In this document: piece by piece, positions 1-9,156 of the stretch
Position numbering within the stretch: position 1 is the stretch's first letter
Layout: each line of letters opens with the position of its first letter
From: Hypsibius dujardini
Lineage: Eukaryota; Tardigrada; Eutardigrada; Parachela; Hypsibiidae
Length of the DNA: 20,548 nucleotides
Reading direction: 5' to 3'
NCBI GenBank assembly: GCA_001579985.1
Contig: LRSR01013493.1
Span: forward strand, 1 to 20,548
Translations under genes and position numbers: made by a program
The notes under the pieces: model-generated
Told to the model about the DNA's origin: nothing
The model's database searches: none
The model's input: only the letters and a program-made list of their open reading frames with translations

Positions 1-37
1 TCACCCCTGACGCGTTCTGTTTTGATTGTTGTTGCAG

Positions 38-975
38 ATTCACGTCCGGCCCCCCATCATCCGCCATGGTTGTATGGTATGCATGGTTTCCCGCTACATC
101 CAGCCTCCGCCGCCGCGCTTAACGGCTCGATTAAGGCCTTCCTCTCAGGTCAGTCCACGAGGAGCGGAAGAAAGCGCGCGCGCGCGCCTCAACAAAACAG
201 CAGGCGGTCGCGCGCAGGAAGTTACGCCTAACCCCATACTGATTCTCACTTCTCGTTTTCCCTTTTCTCTTCCTCCATAGAAAGCGACGCTTCCGAACAC
301 GAACACTTTGCCCGAGCGGCGGCGGCGGCGGCTTCCACCTCGGCCGCCGCGGCCGCCCATTTCGTGCATCGGCTGCAGGCGGCGACTTCCGGGGCCGGTG
401 CGGCGATCTCCTCCGCCTCCTCGGGGGGATTCCGTGCGGGTAGCTCGGCGTTAACGCCGTTTGCTCCCCATCGTCAGCAGCAGCAGCAGCAGCCACAGCA
501 ACAACAACCGACTCATCCGTCGTTCCCGCATCTCTACTATAACTTTCCGCCGGCGGCGTTGATGACACCCCAGATGATGATGCAGTCCGGCTTCATCAGC
601 CTGGCCCACAGTCAGCACACCCACCGGTCGAACTTCCCGCCCGCGTCGGAGGGGCGGTCCCGGTCGCCGGTGCGGATTGTCGAGCTCCCGGCGGATGATA
701 ACAACAGCAACGGAGGACCTCCGCCGCCGTCACGGCATTCAGTGATCCGGCGGATGGACGGCGGTCCGTCGAGGACGCGGCCGGTCACGCCGGACACGGC
801 CTCCGGGTCCTCGCCGCACAGTCCGGTGTCGATGGACTTGAGTGTGTCGCGGGACGGCCGGTCTACGACGGGCTCGACCACCGAGGGGTCGAGTACTGGT
901 AGCGGTGATCGAGATACGGCCTCGCTGCCGCCGAAGAAAAAGAGGAAGACGGTGTGGAAGCCGTACGAACAGTGA
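38..975 (+). CDS. 3' end of an unidentified, probably transcription-regulatory protein (two last exons)
   Basis: Exons 38..148 and 281..975 join in phase: the first ends one base into a codon at CTCAG|GTCAGT and the second supplies two bases after CCATAG. The gene starts upstream of the window. The visible protein is low in complexity: a His/Pro-rich start, an alanine-rich run, a glutamine tract encoded at 474-508, Ser/Gly/Pro-rich stretches, then a basic PPKKKRK cluster like a nuclear localisation signal just before the stop at 973-975. Two short motifs suggest corepressor docking: SMDLS at 829-843, close to the CtBP-binding PxDLS consensus, and VWKPY at 952-966, like the WRPY/FKPY Groucho-binding motifs, two residues from the C-terminus. 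No DNA-binding domain is visible in these exons. I do not recognise the gene; nuclear repressor is an inference from the motifs. Confidence 0.7.
149..280 (+). other. Intron with a short (GC)n tract
   Basis: A 132-base intron between the two visible exons of the first gene. It begins GTCAGT and ends TTCCTCCATAG. A run of alternating GC lies at about 173-187. Short ORFs through it are incidental. Confidence 0.75.
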
Positions 976-1969
976 ATGGGAGGGCGCGCAGTGGTGATGC
1001 GTGTTTTTTTTTACGTGCGGTAAAAAAAGAGAATCGAGTCTCGCGCTGTTGTTGATGTTGCCGCATACGGTTTCTTGCCTTTTCATGTTGAAAAGTTGTA
1101 CGGTTTTCGCACCGAAGGGTGGGACAGCTTTCGAATTTTACGTTGTAGATTATCGGTGAACTCATTTTGATTATTTTACTTTTGATTGCCAGTGGTTTTG
1201 TAGTGCTTGCTATATTCGATGCGGAATTGAAATCCCGTTGAAGGGTTGGTTGGTCGGGGCAATTTCTAGTCCGGTTATCGTTGCATGCAGGAATCTACAT
1301 TGTTCTTGAATGCAAAACAGTGAAGGGTTCTAAAGACTGCCGGAACTCACGTCGCGGTATACATGTTTCAATTCCGTCTACTGTGGATCATTCTTGCTTT
1401 GACATCCACGATGGGAAGAGATTTAGTTGACAAATGGTGGCATGACAAGGTGCTACAGGTCTTCTTCTTCTGGCTAAACCAGGGCTCGGAGAAAACCCTC
1501 ATGTCTTGTATTACGAATCATGTTGGACACTTTTGAGTGAACTGAAAGTCTGCCTTTCTCAATGCACGAAGCGAAGAACCATGTTTGTTTTTACGAAAAC
1601 AGTTGACAATGGGATGAAAAATACCTCCCGGTGTGACAAGAAACAGCGTTAAAAGCTTTGCCTGTCAGTCACACCATACACCAGTGCCAAAGAGGAACAA
1701 GCAAGCAGTGTAAGTGGAGATACAGCAGAACACTTTGATGGTTACCAGAATAAAAACCCAAAACACTCGACTGCGCCACAAAACAGCCAGCCGCGTCGCC
1801 GGTATCAAATTCAAAGAAGAGAGAGGGCGAATCCGTATTATACAGGTATAAAAACGAAAAACGTTATCCGTTAAAAACTCGACAGTAATCTTGAGGAACT
1901 CGCTTCCAGCAGCAGCAGCGCAGCGCAAGAAGGGTACTCCCAATGGGAAAGGACACTGCCACTCACATC
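976..1969. other. Convergent intergenic region / 3' UTRs
   Basis: About 1 kb between the stop of the first gene (+) and the stop of the UBE2Q-type gene (-). No ORF here shows recognisable similarity or a low-complexity coding signature. One AATAAA occurs on the + strand at 1749-1754, far downstream of the stop at 975. Otherwise I see nothing beyond probable 3' untranslated sequence of both genes. Confidence 0.6.
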
Positions 1970-4159
1970 TCAGCCGTCCGACTTGGGAGGGGTAAACCAG
2001 CCGCCCTTATCGTGAATCTTCACAAGATGTCGGAAGGATTCCTCGGCACGCGACTGCGAGTAGGCCTGCGTCGGTTGGAGCTGAAAGTTTATCCGAGCAC
2101 GTCCCTTGACCAGGGTTGCGGCAATCTGAAGCACCACAGCTTCGACCGTGTATGCCGAACTCCAACCTCCCCTAAAGAAAAACGGACAAGAAAATGAATC
2201 AATTACACGCGCTCGCTTGAGAGACACCCTCGTGGAATCAGTCTTCCCTAGTGGCACCGGTCCCTTACTTGGTCAGGAGTTCCATGCAGATGGCGCCGCC
2301 CGTCAAGACGTATCCACCAGAGATCACAGGATTAATGATGCGGACGAATGGAGGAGAGAACGGGAATGAGTCCTGCAATGCAAGGGACAGCCGTAATAAA
2401 CAGTCAGTCGGTGCGGTCTCATCTCATCGGACCAGTCGGTCGGTGCGGTCTGACACCACCAACCGGAAATTTCATGCTGATGCAAAGGTGGTCGATCTTC
2501 AGCTTTTTATTCATCTCCACCATGTCTTTGTGGAGCGCACTGTCCGGATCAACCTTGAAAGTGTGAGGCAACAGACGGTTTAACAGCAACATGTCACAAG
2601 GCTGGTCTCTTCAACAACGCTGAGCGCATCATCATCACCGGGCTGTACACAAACCTTGTAGATCTTGACCATCCAGTCGTATAAGCTGTCGTTGACCAGC
2701 TCCACCGAAAAGAGCTGGTTCTTGTAGTTGTCTGACTTATAGATATGCCTGAAAACGAAAGCAACAATTAACCATATTAATCGTGATGAGAGAGAAGAGA
2801 CGGCATTCGTACTTCAGTTCTTTCATCAGTCGATCACTAGCTTGGACGGTGCCGTGTGGCGCGGACGGTGCTCCGCCAGACGTTCCCAATGAGTGTCGCT
2901 CGAGGTTCGCTTTCTTCACTCGTTCCAGAGCGGCCTGACCTTGTTCGTCAATGCCTGTAAAAGAACACAAAACGCTGAAAAAAGAAAGCTTCCATGAAAG
3001 TTTCCTGAGTCGCTGTCAGAACTGACTCCCACCTTCGTCTTCCTGCGCGTCCATCTTGTCGTGGTTCGAGTAAATGGACTGCGCGGACATCTCCACCGGA
3101 TAATCGTCGTCGTCCCCGTCGGCGTCCATCATCTCATTCGGGTCCTCCATGCTCTCGTACTCAGGCTCGGCGTCACCGCCAACGGCAGCGTACTCATTCT
3201 CATAAACCACCTTCAGGAGTTCCACCTCGGCCGGGAGTTCCACGCCAAAGAGGCTACAGAGGCTGGTCAGCATGCTGGTTACCTGGGGGAATATGTGGTT
3301 CTGCTGGCCGGTCGTGTTGCTCAACGTCTCCAGCAGGCCCGTGATCTGCGCGTTGTCGCTCTCCGAACTCCAGAGCGGCTGGAATGACAGATTCAAAATT
3401 AACACTACCGTCGGTCATGGACCAAGCGAAATCAAGATTGACCAGATACAGATTTTTAAAACCAACCCACTCAAACCAACAATCCTGAGCCCAATTAACA
3501 AACACGGAATCCAAATCAAATCCAATCAGGCCTCTTCTGATTGGCTTCAATTCTGCAAAACTGTTCTTTTTCATCCGAGAATAATGATTTCTACGTGAGA
3601 GCTTAGAGGCCATACAAGCTTGAGTCAGTTGAGGATGCTAGTCATGTAAAAAAGTTCTTGAGCCAGGAAAGTGGTTCATTTGAACAATCACGGCAGAAAA
3701 AAGAAGAGCCTTAAACTTATCAAAATTTTAACCAAACAAAATCACCCCTCCCAGTTTAATCGCAACGCATGCTTCGTCGCGAGTATCAGGCAAGCAGCAC
3801 AAAAGCATACAATCAACCAATCAAGCGATGCACTGTTATTAAAAATGGCAAGCAGCATACAATCAAACAATCAAGCTATACACTGTATTAAAAAAGGTTA
3901 AACCAGTCAATTAAGCCATCGCCCTCATTTACTTAACTGCTAATCGACCAATCAACCGAAAGCGTACAGGGCACAAATCACTCACCGCCGATTTGGGGAA
4001 ATTTTCCGGCAGATTGCAGTGAATGTCGAAGGTGGCAGCGGGGGAGGCGCAGAAGCGGACGTGCACCTCGTCGATGTTGGCGGAGCGCAGCTGAAAGACG
4101 GGATGTGAGCGCGGGAAGAAGCCTTCAATCTTCTTGAGATCGTCTTTGAGTTTAGCCAT
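1970..4159 (-). CDS. UBE2Q2: Ubiquitin-conjugating enzyme E2 Q (UBE2Q1/UBE2Q2 type), complete, 7 exons
   Basis: Coding exons on the - strand, 5' to 3': 4159-3986, 3378-3033, 2954-2813, 2748-2655, 2553-2464, 2372-2269, 2171-1970. All junctions are GT...AG and keep phase, giving about 383 residues, close to the usual size of UBE2Q2. The N-terminal third (residues 1-98) is the RWD-like region of UBE2Q proteins. An acidic linker follows (residues 115-155, DGDDDD). Next comes the family motif [11 protein letters not shown], and then the UBC fold from about 190: [29 protein letters not shown], and the catalytic cysteine in [10 protein letters not shown] (about C311). The C-terminal part has [11 protein letters not shown] and LVKGRAR and ends WFTPPKSDG. 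The enzyme accepts ubiquitin from E1 on the cysteine and passes it to substrates or E3s. The paralogue (Q1 or Q2) is not settled. The start is the first ATG in frame with the RWD-like region. Confidence 0.93.
3379..3985 (-). other. First intron of the UBE2Q-type gene
   Basis: A 607-base intron bounded by GTGAGT (after the exon ending at 3986) and an AG acceptor before 3378. It holds an imperfect direct duplication (3789-3900) and no coding signal that I trust. The remaining introns of this gene are 64-100 bases. Confidence 0.8.
3789..3900. repeat. Imperfect tandem duplication, unit about 57 bp
   Basis: Two adjacent copies share GGCAAGCAGCA, CATACAATCAA, CAATCAAGC and CACTGT, and both end in a TATTAAAAA-like run. 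They lie inside the first UBE2Q intron. The CAATCAA content is the reverse complement of the TTGATTG repeats seen elsewhere in the window. Confidence 0.7.
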
Positions 4160-5404
4160 GATGTGTCTTGGCTTGATGTCGCGCTTCCGCTGTCTCCTTG
4201 GCACTCTATCGATCGCCTGCGGAGTAGCAGCTGTTGCAGCGTGCAGCGTGCAACCTTGACGCGGGATATATCGCCAGACGTGTCGTGTCTCTTCTCTCCC
4301 AACTTGGTGAGACGTCAGTCAGACCCAATCAGGTTATCCACTTGCGCACATCAACCTGAGAAACACAAACAGAAATGATGGTACACAAAGAGGGAAAAGA
4401 ACATGCCTCCCTCTTCCGAGGTCGTTGAACTGGAGATTTTTGATTTATGACAAACAAACCCAACCAAATTTGAAGGAGCTCCTCAAGAGTAAGCTGAGCC
4501 ATATTTTCGGGTGATACGATAAAGGAATTAATTTCTGAAATGTACTTTTATTCTAGTGATGTGACGGGTGAGTGAAAATGAAATTCTTTTCCTCCAAAGT
4601 TGAATAATACGCACCTGTGTTGGGGGGACTTTTAACGGCCCAGTCCGCTGGGTCCTCCTCAGGGGCGATTGAAATTGCTGTGAAAAAAGATTCCGGAATG
4701 ACGAGGACAGAAAAAAGGGCCGAGATTGCTTAGGTTGGAAAGGACGACAAGTAATCTGCAATTTCTGCAAGTGCTTTGTTCGTGAAAATCGTCATCATCA
4801 CAAATAGGCAAACGTACCATTCGTACGAGACAAAAATTCCATACGTATCCTGCCTTGCGTATCGTTTGCATTCTGAGCGGCATCAGTTGATTGACCGATC
4901 ACAGCGAAAGAGCTGATGCAAACGTATCCATTTTAGCGTGCGGAAGCGCGATTGATCGGGTGATTTTACTGCATGCGGGACGTACGCGCGACGTGCAGTA
5001 CTCACTGTGAGGTCTGTGTTCGTTTTTCCCTATTTTTTCGTCCCCTATTTTTCTTGCAAAGGTACAGTTATACATTATCCTCCACCCCAATTCTGACGGA
5101 TTTTTATCTGAAATCCAAGCGGAGGGCTGCGACTCCGTGAAAAGTAAGCAAGCTTGAACGAAATTCGCAAACTTACAGTTTTTGCGTAATTTTCACGCAG
5201 GGGCGCGCACAGACAGAGCGGCCCCATCTGGTTGAAGTGCGGTCGCCCGTAGGCGTGGCTTATTTAACCAGGCTGGACCCCCTGCGAAATATTCCTCAAT
5301 GCGCTCCTGTATCCCCTTGCCCTATTTTTGTTCTTGCATTTGTCTTCACTCCCCGTGGGGGAAATTTACTTTGTTAAAGAGAAAATGTTCTTTGCAGGGA
5401 AATT
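4160..5404. promoter_or_regulatory. Divergent intergenic region between UBE2Q-type gene and NDUFB10
   Basis: The two flanking genes start away from each other, 1245 bases apart, so the stretch must hold both promoters. The segment at about 5190-5290 is G+C-rich and contains GGCGTGGC followed by TTATTTAA, a plausible GC-box plus TATA-like arrangement about 130 bases ahead of the NDUFB10 start. This is position and composition only. No other gene was found in the region. Confidence 0.45.
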
Positions 5405-7268
5405 ATGGCACCGGATACGGGGAGTCCCGAGAAATCACAGCAACGCGCACCGTATACCAGCATCCCCAAATCCAGCATCTACCCCGTATGTATAGATTGA
5501 TTGATTGATTTGATTGATTGATTTGATTGATTGATCGATATGATTGATATGATTGATTGATTGATTTGATTGATTGACTGATGAATTTGGATTTCTCAGG
5601 ATGAACATGGCCAATTCGCCGACCCGAAAGTGCACAGTGTCAAGGACTACACGAGATGGGGTATACCGTTCCCTTCGGTGGAGAGTCCTGCCTACAACGG
5701 GATGGAACGAGTGCGCCAGTGCTTGTACAAATTAGTGGACGCGCCGGTCCGCTTCGTCCGGGAGCGGATTGTCCTTCCGATGCAGGCTAAAAACAAACCG
5801 CACGTTTACTATCACCGCAAGTTCGCGCGGGTTCCCAACATTGATGAGTGTGAGGAGGGAGACTTGGGCTGCTACTATGAGGCCAATGAGCAGTACAAGC
5901 GCGATAAGTAAGAATATGAGCGCCCCCTTTTCAAACGGAATGTGATGCACTTTACGTGGCTGGTTGATTGATGGATTGCGGTGAATTAAAATAGTTTGTT
6001 ATGCGAATGCCTCGTTTCATTCAACGTGACGTGGCCTGGTGTCTAGTGGGTGATCGATTAATTAATGAAGATGCCGAGATAGATCATTCTAACTCTTTAT
6101 GCATATTAACCGCTGCAATTTGCTGCAGCGTGAAAATAACGAATTACTGTACTAGTCGTAAAATTTTTTCACTAGAGTTGTCTAGAGGCTAGAATAAAAA
6201 ATCTCAAAATTTTATGCGTACATTATTTTGTCGTGTTGTTAAAGTTAGCTTAATTAACTAGCAAGTGTATGTTATACACTAAGAAAGGCGGAGCTCGCGT
6301 ATTGATAATTGGGGCAATGGGCAAGGACGTCACGTCAGACACACGGACAGCGCGTCGCCCACCCACACGGCGTGGGCGAGGCCGGACATCAAACCGGCCA
6401 CCAGCAGAGATGAATGCAGCGCTGCGTGACGTCATACACACAGCGCGTCGTCCTCGCCCACGCGCCCACGCGGACCGTACACGTGCCCATGCGTACGCGT
6501 GGGCGAGGCCGGACATCAAACCGGCCACCAGCAGAGCTGAATAAGAAATGCTTCGCTCGCTCCGCATGATAAATAGATAATAAATGAATAAGTAGGTGAA
6601 AAAGTTATTTTAATTATTTAATAAATTAAAGTTAGCTTAATTAATAAATAGATAATAAATGAATAAGTAGGTGAAAAAGTTATTTTAATTAATTAATAAA
6701 TTTGGCTTGGTTAATTTAGTTGAAAATTCTTGTTCGCACTCACCTTCTGGAAATATGTCGGTTTTGCTGGACAATGATATCCACAATGTGCGCACTTTCC
6801 AGGGAGGTTGACGGTGAGATTGTGAATATTCTCCGTAAGCGGAAGGATGAATGCGTGCAATACGAGCGCGAGGACTGGGCGAAAAACTGCGCCGAAGCGA
6901 TGGAGGAATATGAGCACAACTACACCAACTTCTTCATCCGCTACGGCGAGCTCGGCCACTTCACCAGCGTGGTCGACGCGTACATGAAGCAGAAGCACCG
7001 ACTGATCTGGGAGCGCCGCAATCCCGACAAGGTGGACTTTATGTACGCCAAGGAGCGGCAGGCCGTCGGCAAGTACATCTTTCCCGTCAAGCCGGGCTTC
7101 ATGGACTCGCCCACTGTGCCGGACAATTCGCGCGCGGTGCTACATCGCACGGTGGCACCCGGAACCGGCGGCACGCTGGTCCACGACCCGGACTCGCCGC
7201 AGGACGCGAGCAAGCATTTCGGCAAAAAGTACAATCAGAAGGATTACCAGGGCAAGTTCGAGTCTTAA
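5405..7268 (+). CDS. NDUFB10: NADH dehydrogenase (ubiquinone) 1 beta subcomplex subunit 10 (PDSW), complete, 3 exons
   Basis: Exons 5405..5485, 5600..5907 and 6803..7268 join in phase (0, then 2) with donors GTATGT and GTAAGA, giving 284 residues. NDUFB10 is an accessory subunit of the membrane arm of complex I, on the intermembrane-space side of the inner membrane. Recognisable family features are the YYHRKFARVPNIDEC block, a C-x6-C pair (ECEEGDLGC), EIVNIL, a second pair spaced C-x11-C, and the KQKHRLIWERR helix. These four cysteines match the disulfide pairs known for the mammalian protein, which is imported by the MIA40/CHCHD4 route. The protein is much longer than the 160-175 residues usual for the family: about 65 residues precede the conserved core and about 75 follow it. 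The start is the ATG ahead of the first in-phase donor. Confidence 0.9.
5488..5578. repeat. (TTGATTGA)n microsatellite
   Basis: A run of TTGATTGATT units with occasional GATATGATT variants fills most of the first NDUFB10 intron (5486-5599), close to the donor. Short ORFs reading INQSNQSIN on the reverse strand are translations of this repeat. Confidence 0.85.
5908..6802 (+). other. Second intron of NDUFB10
   Basis: An 895-base intron bounded by GTAAGA and TTTCCAG. Its first 330 bases show nothing notable. The rest is a composite of direct and inverted repeats, annotated separately. Confidence 0.8.
6241..6720. repeat. Composite repeat island in the NDUFB10 intron
   Basis: A G+C-rich core has two identical 39-base segments (6371-6409 and 6498-6536), each preceded by a GACGTCA-containing block and AGCGCGTCG (6326-6357 and 6427-6450). 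Within it, CCTCGCCCACGC (6452-6463) is the exact inverse of GCGTGGGCGAGG (6497-6508), a 12-base stem. The core is bracketed by a 17-base direct repeat, AAAGTTAGCTTAATTAA, at 6241-6257 and 6628-6644. An A+T-rich tandem duplication with a 75-base period starts at 6571 and 6646. It may be an unclassified insertion. Confidence 0.7.
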
Positions 7269-7515
7269 CTTTGTGGGGATTTCTGTGTCTTCTGTGTGCA
7301 TTTTCAGCCTTTCATGTGGTGGTGTGACTATTATTATTATGTGAACCTAAGTTAGTTGTTGCTGTCTCGATATCGCAAAAATACAGACAGAGCTGTGCGA
7401 CTGCGGGTGTTACTACTGGTATGTTGTACTGTACTAGCAGTTTGGAATTGTGATTTGACGCTCAGGAGTCTTTGACTGGGTTCGCGCCTCGGCGGCCACT
7501 GATTGTACACTGAAT

Positions 7516-7620
7516 TACTGTATTGCATCGTGGAAGTGGTGGGAGCGGCGTTCGTTTTGAATGATGTTCCCAAGCATGAAGCGAATGCCGCTCCCACCAC
7601 TTCCACGATGCACTACAGTA
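7516..7620. repeat. Hairpin: 39-bp near-perfect inverted repeat
   Basis: Arms 7516-7554 and 7582-7620 match at 37 of 39 positions around a 27-base spacer. The arm core is GTGGAAGTGGTGGGAGCGGC. The right arm ends two bases into the left terminal repeat of the neighbouring MITE-like element, so the two structures abut. Confidence 0.9.
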
Positions 7621-7896
7621 CCGTATGCTCGCGATCTCAAGGGACAGCTAAGCCCCGCCTCCTTAGGTATGCCCCTGCACTCGATTGAACGTTCAATTTG
7701 ATTCACTCTTCTCTGATTGGCTCATTTCGTACAGCTTACTCGTTGTGCTCGATTGATTGATTGTACAGTCGTGCTTCTCCATATATTTCTCCCTACATTA
7801 GTAATTTGGTGAGCGGCACTGAATAGGCACGGTCCTGGTTGGTTAAAATTTACGGGTAGGCAGAAAAGTGTCCCTTGAGATCGCGAGCATACGGTA
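7619..7896. mobile_element. MITE-like element, copy 1 (28-bp perfect terminal inverted repeats)
   Basis: The ends 7619-7646 and 7869-7896 are exact inverse complements over 28 bases, starting TACCGTATGCTCGCGATCTC. The 278-base element contains no convincing ORF, as expected of a non-autonomous DNA transposon. A TA at each end could be a target-site dinucleotide as in the Tc1/mariner superfamily, but it is also part of the inverted repeat. Its termini and interior resemble copy 2 at 8052-8310. Confidence 0.8.
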
Positions 7897-8051
7897 CATT
7901 TCATGGTTGTATCCCATCCTCTCGTACTCGTGGGTTTGACCCATGGATTTTGGCCAAGTTTGGAGGGAGCCTCAGTAAACACAGATCGTTTTGCCCAGGT
8001 AGGTGGCAGGAAGAATTCGGCGGCATCGGAATTTGGACCTTCCTACTGTAC

Positions 8052-8310
8052 GCTCCCGATCTCAAGGGTCGATTATGCCCCACCCCCACTGATTCACATC
8101 AAGCGTAAGCGGATCGTTCAATTCCGTTCACTTGTCCGTGGTTGGCCCGTTGGTTTTTGCCAAACAGGCTATGCTACCTTGATTGATTGAAATGATGATT
8201 TCGGTTTCAAAATTTTGAAGTCAATATTTAAGTGAATCTGAATGAACAATCATGCGAGCGACGGAACGTGTTTCGGGCCGAACCTCAAATCGACCCTTGA
8301 GATCGGGAGC
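8052..8310. mobile_element. MITE-like element, copy 2 (23-bp perfect terminal inverted repeats)
   Basis: The ends 8052-8074 and 8288-8310 are exact inverse complements over 23 bases, beginning GCTCCCGATCTCAAGGG. They share GATCTCAAGGG with copy 1, and the inner flank has comparable blocks (ATGCCCC near the left end; CGTTCAATT followed by TTCACT and a TTGGC-type block). It is therefore a diverged member of the same family, 155 bases downstream of copy 1. It has no coding capacity. Confidence 0.78.
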
Positions 8311-8630
8311 TTCTTACTAAATTTTGTTTCGATTTATTTATATAGTGAAGTAAAATTGGCCAAAATGCGCATTTTATTTTATTGTAAATTAAAGCGATTT
8401 TTAATTTAATTTAAAATCAGACGTCCGGTCAGGTGTTGATTTTAAATTTAGTTTGCATAAACTGTAAACCATTTTCAATATCAGAGGTATTTTTAACTCA
8501 AATTTGATTTAAAATACCGGTAAACAGCTGTCTTATTTTAAATTAAATCCCTTTTTATTTAACTTATGATTAGACATTGGCTAATATTTAATTTAATTTA
8601 GATTCCGCATTTATGGATTTAAACAACACT

Positions 8631-8748
8631 GCTGTCTACAGCTGTGGCACGATTTCTCGACGAAAAACGTTAATCGGAACATCGCCACAATAACATGTGT
8701 TCCGATTAACGTTTTTCGTCGAGAAATAGTGCCACGGCTGTATGCAGC
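8631..8748. repeat. Hairpin: 51-bp inverted repeat with 16-bp loop
   Basis: Arms 8631-8681 and 8698-8748 match at about 47 of 51 positions. The inner 37 bases (8645-8681 against 8698-8734) match at 36. The core reads TCTCGACGAAAAACGTTAAT. It has no sequence in common with the other hairpin or the MITE ends that I can see. Confidence 0.88.
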
Positions 8749-9156
8749 TCCTACTTGCTGGACCGCTTCAAGTGAACTGAATTGAAATGAACCACCGAGC
8801 TAGACCGGGGTGGTGCGACTGACAAGCCGTAAAATCTGCCTCGATTGGAATGCATGCACACGGCCTCAAGCGTGCAGAACTGGAAATCGGGTGCGCAGAA
8901 TAAAGGTCTGGGAGGGCTAAAAATTCGCATGGTCGTCTTTTTTGTTGTTTTTTTTGGGACCGTCGTCCAGTTCAGATTATTATAACTATTCCGGACTAGT
9001 CTTTTACCTTTTAGTCGGTCGGCAGTCTCCACGGTTGATTTGGCATTCCACAAACTCGCTCCTCGGACAGATCGCTTTTGTGAATTTCATTCTGCTGAAT
9101 CGAAGTTGTCCGCGTTCTTTTCACACAAACACATTCGTCTTGCACTTTAGTACGTT

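Larger units (their letters stand above)
7269..9156. other. Intergenic region dominated by inverted-repeat elements
   Basis: No gene was found between NDUFB10 and the H2C2 gene. The stretch holds two MITE-like elements, two long hairpins and an A+T-rich segment (about 8330-8640) full of TTTAAATTTAA-type runs. All short ORFs here are traceable to the repeat arms. The promoter of the next gene should lie in the last few hundred bases; I see no clear core motif. Confidence 0.6.

Noticed and set aside
1943-2583. Overlapping + strand ORFs of 70-110 residues
   Set aside because: They are antisense to UBE2Q exons, whose - strand reading shows clear family motifs and phase-consistent splicing.
2554-2654. 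Read-through of UBE2Q exon 4 into an alternative C-terminus
   Set aside because: The GTTTGT donor and CAAG acceptor restore the expected KVDPDSALH sequence; the read-through hits a stop soon after and has no family similarity, so it is intron.
6250-6567. Two long ORFs on opposite strands in the NDUFB10 intron
   Set aside because: They are translations of the G+C-rich repeat block, which lacks stops by composition; the Ala/Arg-rich peptides have no domain.
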